A DNA stretch of 64,000 bases, taken from the NCBI GenBank assembly GCA_017590115.1, contig JAGGNK010009114.1, forward strand, positions 17,753,937 to 17,817,936, read 5' to 3'. The position numbers and the translations under genes are program-made. Under the pieces are notes generated by a model. The model saw only the letters and a list, made by a program, of their open reading frames with translations, was not told the origin of the DNA and ran no database searches. This stretch comes from Montifringilla adamsi (lineage: Eukaryota > Chordata > Aves > Passeriformes > Passeridae). Shown here piece by piece: positions 37,234-46,572 of this stretch (within the stretch, counting starts at the first letter, position 1; the number at the start of each line of letters is the position of its first letter).

Positions 37234-40200
37234 GCACAGTTCCCGGAGATACTCACCCTTTGTTGCTGTAATTTACAGGAGCATGTCTGGAAAATAACAA
37301 ACACTGCACAGCCCTGTGCAGTGGCTCGGGCTGGCTGAACATTCTGAAGCCTGGGCAGGGGCTGGCAGCTGTAATGCAATCTGTCTCTGGCAGCAGAGAT
37401 CTCTCACCCTGTTCTTACAAGCTGATTCCCTCCACATCCTACCTTGTCTGTGACTCCCACAAAGACTCAGGATTTGCAGTGCCTCCCCACTGTCACTTCA
37501 TTTTGCTCTCATTGTCACATACATTCTCAGTCCACCTTCCCTCTCTGCACCATGTACCTGTCTTTGTTAGTTTTCCTTATCTCACTGATCTTGCCAGCCC
37601 TGTCCATCCTCCCAAGACTCAGAGCTAAAGCTGTTCCTGTGCTGGAAGGTGATAATGGCTGCCAGGAACCAGCTGTGAGGGCCACTGCAAACTGAGAAAC
37701 AGATGGAAGCTGAGACTGGGCTAATTATGCAGCAGGGACTGCAAAACTTGTGGAGATGTTGGGCAGAGGTGACAAACAGATACATCCTTTGAATGGTGGC
37801 AGGTGACATGGGAGCAGAAAACTCATCAAGCTGTGGACAGCTTTCCAATCCTAGCTATGGAGCACTGCATGTGATGCCTCCTCATCTCACTAACACCCAC
37901 GACTGCTGCTGCCAAGCTGTTCTGGACAAGGAGAATGTGCTCACTGCAGTGGCAGCTGAAGAAATCTCCAGGCTGGTTCCAAGGGCTACACTCCTGGAGG
38001 GCACAGGCAGGTTAGATCTTTTGCTGTAGGACAAGAAGCAGCTACAGCAGCACAGATTATACTGCAACAGGATCTTGGCAAGGTGGAAAAAACCTCTTAA
38101 GATCTTCCTGTTTCTTTTATGATAGAGGATTTTTTTTTCCCCAAGAGCTTGCCAAAAGGGTAACTGCATCAATGGAAAATAAAAACTGGGTTATGTCCTC
38201 TAGTAGTTTATTTCTTAGTTCCAAACTGGCCCATTCAAAAGCTGCAGAAGAAATCACCTCCAAAATCCATGGTTTTGTAATCAGAACCTCTCTTTCAATT
38301 AGTCATGTTATAGGGCTGTAAACACAATTCCATCAATACTATGGAACAGTCATGTTGCATCTGTATTAACCTAAATGTGTGCTGATGTGCCATAGAGCTA
38401 ATCTGATATGACATTAATTGGCTGATGCCCAGCCATGGAGGCCCTGGAGCTATGCTTGCTATCTCTCCTCTAAAAGAACTGTCCTCTGAAACACTGGAAA
38501 GGAAACCAACTGTGATGCTGTATCTTGCCTGCCATCAATCAGCAATGCTTCTTGCACCTGCATCACTGAGGTGTTTGAGGTTGGGTGGTAACTGTTTAGT
38601 TGGGGGAGCTGTATTTGAAGTACAACTTGATCTCCTACAAACTTAAGTATTAAGAAATCAGGATTTCCAGACTATCTTGTTAGACTAAACCAGACTCAGC
38701 AAGCTTGCAATGGATAATAAACTCAGAAAATCCATAAAAGCATTCCTTTCCCTTTTCTCTGCGACTACTGGGAGCTGTGCATCATCACCTAGTCCGCAGT
38801 AGGCTTTTCTTACACAGATGAAGCTTAAGGAGCTTAAAACTTTATAAATGCTTTGGGGCTACCGTTGTCATCCTGTGCTCTACAGACAGAGGCAAGCCTT
38901 AAATCTAGACTGCAGCTGGGGTTCTCTGGTTAAAGGCCTTAAAGGAGATCAATATAAGCAGTGCCTAAGGATGTGAACCAGATCTCAAACACAGTCCATC
39001 TCCTGCCTGGGCCATGAAAACAAGTGGACAGACTCAAAAACCAGGCTAGGATCAGGAGTCTTTGCAGTTGCAGTCACAATAGGAATCACTTATTTTGCTT
39101 TTGGCAATATACCCATCAAAGAGCTTTAGTGAGAAGAGACCGTGTCTCTTTTTGAGGAAGGCTACCAGAGAAACCACAGCAGACACCCAGGCTTTCTGTA
39201 TCTGGCTCATCAGCTCTGTCTAAGCTTTGCTGTCTGAATGCACAGTGCCTTGCCTAGCGCATCCTTGTTCACAATAGAGCTCTTGGGGTCTACCTCAGTA
39301 CAAGCCAAGTAAGAGAGGCTTGTTTTACTCAGAAACCATTATTCTCAACAGTATGGCACTAAAGGTGCACCACTTTTGGCAATATACAAGAGCAGTATCT
39401 CAAAATCCCAGAGCATACGTGACTGACAGTGCCCAAACCATCTTATGGAGCAGCCAGTGAAATTAGGAGAAATTTTTTTAAAGTAAGGTGGGGAAGAGCA
39501 CCCTAAATAGGGAATTTTGAATCTGTGCTTAGGTTCTGGATTTGACTTAAATCTTTCTAGGTGTCTTATCTGCTCCTTCATCTGTAAAATGAGATCAATA
39601 AAACCCCCCCCCCAGATTTGCAGCAGTGCTCCCAGTCTTAATTGATATCTGTGAAGCATTTTGAGAACCATGAGTGAAAGAAACCACTACCAAGCCCTCA
39701 GGCCTTACTATAATACCAACAAATAAGCAGAGTTGTTTACAAAGCTTTTCAATGCCACAATGACTAGGAAATGAGGAAAGGCTAAAGTGTAGATGCACCC
39801 AGTGCTGCCTTGCTGCAGTGTAAATGTAAATGGTAGGAGCAGATCTTAGAGATTTTCCTCTAGGGAATTCTGTTTTCAATAATGCAGTAAAACTTCTACC
39901 TCTCTGGATTCAAACAGATGCTCTTGCTAACACCTCAGGTATCAAAACCTATTATGAAATTGGGAGAATGCGTCTTGGAGCTGAAATCACATGGAAATTA
40001 ATTAAGAAATGACTCACTAGGACCTTGTAGATTTAAAGAGCCAGGTGCTGCCCAGCCACCCTTTCCCATCGACTGAACTCAGCCTAGTACCGTACCAGCA
40101 CACGATATCCCACCTTGCACAGGACAGAAAGCCCCCAGGCATCCCCAAGGCTCTGTCCTGCCGACTGCAAAGCTCTCTGTCCCTGCGGGTGCAGTTTTAG

Positions 40201-40683
40201 GAGCCGAGAGCAGCGCACGGGCAGAGCGCTCCGGCCCGCGCTGCACCAGCGGAGCCCCCGCTGCTGGCGAGGAGCGAGCGAGCGCGGGGTGCGGGCACAT
40301 GCGGGACCCCGGCAGCGAGCAGGTGTCAGCCGGGGCAGGTGTGGAAGGGCTTGGGAAGCGCGTGAATTCCCCCGCTCCCGGTCCCCGCGCTGGGCGCCGA
40401 GCTGCCGGTAGGACCCGAGGGGCCCCGCGGGACGCGGGGAACGAGACCCAGCGCACAGATAAACCATAGAGCGCTCCATGAGCGGTCCCGCAGCCCTCCC
40501 CGCCACGCAGCCATTTGCCTTTGTTGCAGCCCCGCGCCCGCAAGGTGCGGCGGGGCCGGGGCTGAGGATGAAGAAGGAGCTCGTTCCCCAGTCACTCTCC
40601 CCTCACAGCGGGGCGGTGGGGACACGTCCTGCAGGACTGGTTGCCGAAAGGGACCCGCCCGCCCGCCGCCCGCACCTGCCTAC

Positions 40684-40811
40684 CTGCGGAGCCCGCCTGG
40701 GACGCGTCGCCCGCCGCCTTTGTTGTGCATGCCCGCCCCGGCAGCGCCGAGCCGCGGGTCGGCTCCGGCCCGGCCCCTCGGCGCCCGCCGCTCGCAGGCC
40801 CGGCTTAGCCC
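40684..40811 (-). CDS. Candidate exon 1 of the unrecognised gene (5' UTR, possible N-terminus)
   Basis: On the minus strand a consensus donor, CCGCAG|GTAGGC, ends an exon at 40684 inside the CpG island. An ATG at 40730-40728 with G at -3 opens 15 codons (MHNKGGGRRVPGGLR) and leaves two bases. Joined to the exon starting at 10726, these read AGA GCC ATG, in frame with MKKGEL. The protein could therefore begin here, giving about 728 aa, or at the second-exon ATG with this exon wholly untranslated. The 5' edge is set only by the X-box just upstream and is approximate. The phase match has a one-in-three chance of being accidental, and the implied intron is about 30 kb, so the link is an inference. 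Confidence 0.4.
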
Positions 40812-40825
40812 GTCGCCACGGCAAC
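40812..40825. promoter_or_regulatory. RFX-type X-box
   Basis: The sequence GTCGCCACGGCAAC fits the X-box half sites GTNRCC and RGYAAC with a 2 bp spacer. It differs from the idealised GTTGCCATGGCAAC only by two T-to-C changes. RFX factors bind such near-palindromes, typically within about 200 bp of the start site of ciliary genes. Here it sits about 80 bp upstream of the candidate ATG on the minus strand. The motif is seen directly; its use is inferred. Confidence 0.7.
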
Positions 40826-40877
40826 GGCGTGCGCGGCTCGGGCGGTGTACCGGCCCCAGCGCCCCGCCCCGAGAGGG

Positions 40878-41015
40878 CTGAGGGGACAGAGCGGGCGGTC
40901 CTGAGGGGACGGAGCGGGGGGACCCCGGAGGGCCCCCCCCGAGCGGGGCTGAGGGGACAGAGCGGGGCGGCCCCGCGGAGCCGGGAGCGGGCGGTGCTGA
41001 GGAGACAGGGCAGGG
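40878..41015 (+). repeat. Degenerate GC-rich minisatellite in the CpG island
   Basis: Four imperfect copies of CTGAGGGGACAGAGCGGG start at 40878, 40901, 40949 and 40997, spaced 23, 48 and 48 bases apart. That suggests a roughly 24 bp unit with intermediate copies decayed. The last copy has several changes. The G-rich strand has several runs of three or more guanines. Confidence 0.6.
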
Positions 41016-41130
41016 GGTCCCCGCGGGGCTGGGAGGAGACGGCCCTGCAGCCTCGGCTCTAGGGCGCTCGTCTCTCGGCACCCGCCCTTCTCCCCAGCCC
41101 TGCGCCCCTCCTTCCCCAGAGTGCCGGGCA

Positions 41131-44100
41131 GCTCCGAGCGCGGCTTAGATTAGCCCTCGGCTTCCTCTTACGGTGCTTGGGATCCCTCATTTTCCATATC
41201 CGGTAGCTGTTCTTTAGACTGGCCACCTCGGGAGTCCCTATCTCCGGTCACAGATCGCACGTTCTTTTGTCCTACAGCTAGCACGGCTCTGGTGACTCTC
41301 CTGACTATCTTCCTGCATCAGCCGCCACAGGCTCTACACGTGACGGGCAGTCTCTCTGGAAAGAGGGGAGCTGCTGTGACAATAAAGCCAAGGCGCTGGT
41401 AACGCCTCCGTTTATCCCAGTTCCTTGGCGAGGAACGAATTTTGTCCTGCATTTACAACTATTTTAATTGACCATTCATTTTAGGGATAACCATGAAAGC
41501 TTGAACCTCTCCCCTTTCAGTCAGTAAGGACCTGACCAATTAATAGTTATGTTGATTGTTTCTAGGATAAAATACCACAGTTCATTGGCTCTATCATGTA
41601 ATGCTAGATTGAACTGGGTCTTGTTACCAGACTTATACGTGTGTGCATGTGTTCATCCTTTTCTGAACAGGCAGGTTCTGGACTGCTGAGACATGTTACA
41701 AGGAGGGTCCCTGATCAGAATTGCTCACATTGATGAGTTTTGTTAAGTGATCCAGCCTAAGTAAAGGCATTGTTTCTGTTTGAGGACATTAATTAGAAAA
41801 GAACTGCAGAGAAAAGTTGATTGTGAAGAGAAATAAATGGCATAGCAACCCTGAACTCTTTCTCTGTGTGTTCAACACCTGATTATACAAATATTTTTTT
41901 TTCTTTCTGGGGTCTGTCAAACTCCTATTTAACCTTAGTAGAAAGGGATTTCAGTGGCTCTGGGCTCACAGCACCCTCCACTGAAGGCTCCTAAATTACA
42001 AATAAAACATATGAAACTTCTTCAGTAAGCCTCATGTGTCAGAGGAAAAGACAGAGACAGAATGTCCTCAAAGTTACAGAGATTTTCTTTGGCACAACTG
42101 GGAAAAACTGCCAGAGCTGTGGTGTCCTGTCCTTGGAGTGTCCTTCATCTGTCAGACTTTGCCATTCTGTCCCAAGAAGGCACCTGGGGTAACCCTAGCC
42201 CTGCCTTCAGTGAGAGCAGGGGAGAGGGGACAGGAGGCAGCTGTCCTTTAGTTCCCCTTGGTCATTCTGGGCCCATATATTGCTCATGTCAGTAAACAAT
42301 CTCCTTCTTAAAGGGATTTTCACTGGACACAAGGACACTTGGAGGATGACCTGGGGTTACTGTGCTGTAAAGAAGGATGATAAGGAGAACTTGAAGATCT
42401 ATTGTGATGGTCTTTGCAGCTCCCCCTGCGATGAGCTACCTCCTTTTCCGTTGCATGCTAATTTATAAATAGACCAGATTCTGCTACTCAGAGAAATCTT
42501 TTGTCTCTCCTTGTACTCGATATATGTGATACTCTGCAGTGGAGAGCAGATGTTTGTACCAGATTCTGCTCCCATGGAAATGGGCAGTAGAAGACTCAGA
42601 AGCGAGGGGTGAAATAGCATCAGGGTTATCTCTTGTCCTCAGCTCAGAGCTCCTGTTACAGCCAGTCTGAAAGGCCACAAGACGCCCTTGGATTTAGCAG
42701 CACAGTCTCAAGTGTATGCCTGTGTCTCTGCTGGAGATGGACATCCTGTTGTTTGCAGACTCCAGTTACAGCTAAAGCTAAAAAAAAAGCCTCTGTCTGC
42801 ATAAACAGGAATTTTCCTCAATTGCAGGAGCTAGCAGAGGACACTGCTTTGTCTCTGTCCCTGAAAGGGCTGAGTAATGTTTTGTTTGTTTGTTGTTTTA
42901 TTCTTTTTGCTGCCTTCTTCCAGCTCCATGACTTTGGTGGTGCCTTTGGCAGAAGAACAGTTGCCATTGCTCCCATCTTATCCATATCCAGCAGAGGATT
43001 TTGTTTTCCAGATTGTTTGCTGCTGAAGCCATAGCAATAATGCTGCTGTATAGCTTTACTTAAGGGAGGGAAGAAACAAAACCACATGACAAATTGGTCC
43101 AATTTATCACAGCAACAGAAACCTGCAATTCAGCTCAATCGCCCCCACAGGCCAGCTTAGACAGCATCAATATTTAATGACCTGAGCGCCACTGCCTTCA
43201 CAGATTGAGCTCCACCTCTGCCCTTGCCTTGTCGCAGATACCTCCGGGAATGTTACCCCACCAGTGTGGAGAGCACCCCCAGAATTCCTCTGGGTGAGCA
43301 GGGTCTGTCTTCAGCCTGCCAAGTCAAGCCTGTTTGCTACTCAAAGGGGCACAGTCCAGACCTGCTGGGTATGGCTAAACTCTGCCCCTTTTCCTACCTG
43401 GCTGAACGACCCATGCCATAGGTTTATGCCCAAGTAACATCTCCTGGCTTTCTGGGCAAGCCTGTGGTCTGTGGCAAACAGGAAAGCAGGAGTAGGACTG
43501 GACCAACGCAGCTCATGACCTCTCCTACAGTCATTTTTTGGGTAATTGTTTAAACGCGACAGGACTGTTCACTTGGTAGCAAGCTAGAAGTGGCTTCTGT
43601 TCAGCTGTCTGTATCTGTTCCCATTATTAAGGCAAGAGTATTTTATTTCAGAAGGAGCTGCAATGAAATAAAATGCCAGCAACATGTCCAGCAAGTGGTG
43701 CAGGAAGACTTGAAAAAAGAAAGAGTCAAACTACACCAAAGCCTTCCCACTGTGAGCCAAGCAGGGCATCAGAGGAGGTTGAGAATCTCTTTTACTGGGT
43801 CCAGGCTCTGAACTGGCATCCAAGAACCTCTCCCAGCTCCATCCCAGCATGTGGCTCCTTTCTGGCTTGCTCTGCTTGGGACAGTAACAGGAACAAGTGA
43901 CAGGTGATACGGCTATATACAGCCATAGGCATGTTCCCTTGTGGCTTTCTTGCCTCAGTTTCCCTGGTCTGTAAAAGGGATGTAACCACAATCTCCTGGT
44001 GACAAGCATAAAGTAAAAAAAAGCATTTTTATCAGGGCTGTGTTGGGGCAGAGGAATTTGTGCTGCTGGACCAACAACTTGAATTCCTCTAGCAAAACAG

Positions 44101-45160
44101 CATCGTCCAGTAGGTTCTCGGTTCACTTGAAAACTCCCATGAGTTAGCAAATTGCATATTCCAAAGGGGGAGTTCATTATCTATTCCACTGGTAGTGAGT
44201 GACAGAGGCCATTACAATAAATGGCGTTTTGGAAAGATGGCTCTCTAATTCACTTGGTATTTAACACTGGCCACGGGGCTCAGCTCTTTACGTAAGATAC
44301 ATTCAGCAAAGCCCTTATGTGACCATCTCCCTGCACCAAGGAGCTGTTAGAATAAGGGTGCTTAGGAATAAATGTAAGAGCAGAGGTTTCTGCATCAAAA
44401 TAGCTTGGGCCAGAGGGGATGATGATGTGCACAGAGGATTCAGGCATTTAGAAGGGAAAAGCTGGCTTGCTGCAGTCCATCCAGAGATGCTGGGCCATTT
44501 CCAGTGCCAGAGCTTGGCTGCTGAGGGATATCTTCCATCCCCTGGAAGATATCTGGGTGACTGCACCCAGTGCTCTTGTAGCTGTAGAGCATCTGTCTTG
44601 TTATGGGCACAAAACTAACACAGCAGAGCTGTGCAGAATATGTAGCTGAACAGACATCTGCAAGTGCCCTAGCAAACACTTAATGGATTGTTCCATCAGT
44701 TAACTGTCCAAGAAAGGAACTGTGAGCCAATTCAGTGCATTCCAAATCACAGTTCTGTGAAAAAAAAGTTAACAGAGAGCACAGCTCTTCCTCCTGGCAG
44801 CCATCCAGTTATTAATCTCCATGTATCAGCTGCATCTGAATGGGCTTGGTCTTCCACCCACTGTTTCTATTTATTTGTTTTCTATTCATCTCCACTAAAA
44901 CTAAAACTCAAAGCCTTCCAGAGAGAATGGAAAACAAACATGCTGAACCAATACTATTGCCCACAGACAACTAGCGGAAACCACTGCACTTTTTCCTCCT
45001 TTGCAGTGAGGCAAGATCTAATTTTTAAGACTCTGGCCTTTCACCTGAAAAATAGCACAGGCAGCTATGGCATTAGCACAGTCTCAATTTCTTCTTTCAG
45101 ACACATCAGTAGGCACCATCCTTCAGATCTTGGCTGTGGGTGCTCCAGGTCACAGTGACT
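41131..45160. other. 4 kb intergenic stretch without genes
   Basis: This lies between the CpG island and the IQCB1 3' region. Open frames are short and scattered on both strands; no repeat family or exon was recognised. Confidence 0.6.
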
Positions 45161-45189
45161 GCAGAGACCCAGTGCTGGACATCTTTCTG

Positions 45190-45920
45190 CATGAAGCAAC
45201 TTTGCATGGTTTAAGAAGACAGAGCTGATGGTCCAGATGGTCACGTTGGCTGAGAGTTTATGGGTCAGGATTAAAGGGAGGGCAGGACTGGTGACATTAT
45301 AGTAGGGGTCTGCTTCAGACTGCCCAAACAGGAAGATGGAACTGATAACATCCTCTACAGACAGTCCTGGTCTTCATAGGCAACTTCAACCACCCCATAC
45401 CTCTTAGAGGGACAACACAGAGGGAACAGGCAATCCAGGAGGTTCCCAGAATGCACTGATGATTATTTCCTTCTCCAAGACATAGAGGAACCAATAAGGA
45501 GAGGTGCAATGCTGGACCTTGTCCTCATCCACAAGGAGGGGCTGGTGGGAAATGCGAAGCCGAAGGGCAGCCTTGGCTGCAGCAACCATGGAATGGTGGA
45601 GTTCAAGGGTGGCAAGGAGGGTGCACAGCAAGCTCACTACCCTGGACTTCAGGAGAGGTGACTGGCTTCTTCAGGGTCCTGCTTGGTGGAGTAGCCTGAG
45701 ATAAAGCCCTGGAGGGCCCAAGAAAGCTAGTTCATACTCAAGAATCACCTTCTCCAAGCTCAGGAGCAATGCATCCTAAGATAAAGGAAGTCAGGCAAAA
45801 CTACCAGGAAGCCTTCATGGATGAACAAAGAACTCCTGGACAAACTCAAACAAAAGGAAACCTACAGAGGGTGGAAGCAAGGACAGGTAGTCTGGGAGGA
45901 ATAGAGAGAAAGTACCCAGC
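45190..45920 (+). mobile_element. CR1 LINE ORF2 remnant (endonuclease to pre-RT)
   Basis: Translation in shifting frames gives typical avian CR1 pol phrases: IGNFNHP (degenerate endonuclease GDFN), AMLDLVL-like and SDHEMVE-like remains, then RRVHSKLTTLDFRR and WKQGQ. Several frameshifts and stops break it and no reverse transcriptase core follows, so it is a 5'- and 3'-truncated dead copy. It lies between the CpG island and the IQCB1 3' end, in the opposite orientation to both genes. Confidence 0.8.
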
Positions 45921-45975
45921 CTGCCTCATGTTTGCCTAATTTCCCACCGGTGTCTTGGTTTGTTCTGGACACATT

Positions 45976-46342
45976 TTTAATTCAAAGCATATCACCTGAT
46001 AAAATGTTTTGCTATAAAATCCCAGGCTTTTACAATGCCCAGATTCTTTATGCATCCCAGTGTGAATAAGAACTGAAAAGCCAAAGTTTATGAAATAACT
46101 TTTAAAGTTATACAAATTACAGAATACTTTCATTTACAATTAGAGTATTTAAATCCTATTTGCAACAGCACAATCAACAGGATTCAACTCTTGATGTATA
46201 GGAAGGGATTCTTACTAAGTAAAATGCACTAAAATAAGGCCTCGGTCTTTTTCAGTCTTTTTCAAACATTTTCCTTCCTTAAAAACATACACAAGTGAGT
46301 GCATATGAGTCTGGTTGAATATCAAATTCTTCTGCTTGTTAC
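45976..46342 (-). other. IQCB1: Probable IQCB1 3' untranslated region
   Basis: About 370 bases of AT-rich sequence follow the stop. No AATAAA is present on the minus strand; the nearest plausible signal is ATTAAA at 45981-45976. The CR1 remnant begins soon after, which sets a natural limit. The end is a guess. Confidence 0.4.
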
Positions 46343-46572
46343 CTAAAAAGTTTTACTTCCTCCAATAAAGAGAGTTTCCAGTTCTTTGTTTATAGCATCA
46401 TCAGGAATTACATCATCCTCCACAAACTCATCTCCAAGCTTCTTCCACCATGGCCAACGAGTGTATTTCAGCATGGTGTTGTGGGCTTGTCTTGCCTTGG
46501 TAGCTACAGGGATTGATCGACTCATAAAGGCACCAAAATCTTTTTCTGTGGTCTCTGCTAAACCTGGAGCAT
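46343..46572 (-). CDS. IQCB1: IQCB1 last coding exon
   Basis: The acceptor is TATCCTTGTTCTTGCAG|ATGC. It encodes APGLAETTEKDFGAF, MSRSIPVATKARQAHN, RWPWWKKLGDEF and the end INKELETLFIGGSKTF, with TAG at 46345-46343. The C-terminal end matches human ELENLFIGGTKPP, so the gene is complete at its 3' end. Confidence 0.97.

Larger units (their letters stand above)
10727..40129. other. 29 kb without supportable exons, probable first intron
   Basis: I looked on both strands for open frames with flanking splice sites and found none worth calling. It contains the A24 and C18 runs and shorter homopolymers. Open frames up to 215 codons (19281-19928, plus) show no domain-like composition and no conserved exon borders. 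An AT-rich block at 32730-32870 with homeodomain-like TAATTA cores could be a conserved regulatory element. No CR1 copy was recognised here. Confidence 0.6.
40130..41130. promoter_or_regulatory. CpG island, probable promoter
   Basis: GC content and CpG density rise abruptly over about 1 kb and drop again on both sides; CpG is nearly absent elsewhere in the window. The island contains GC boxes such as CCCCGCCCCG, an RFX X-box and a GC-rich repeat. On the minus strand it offers a consensus donor at 40684 whose phase suits the unrecognised gene. IQCB1 cannot use it, because that gene lies entirely to the right and is transcribed towards it. A plus-strand or divergent transcript is possible, but I found no coding exon for one between 41.1 and 46 kb. 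Long open frames inside the island on both strands are expected from its low AT content and are not taken as genes. Confidence 0.85.

Noticed and set aside
40478..41062. Long open frame on the plus strand in the CpG island (194 codons), and similar ones on the minus strand.
   Set aside because: Stop codons are rare in such GC-rich DNA on every strand; the translations are Arg/Pro/Gly-rich with no domain and no matching exon borders.
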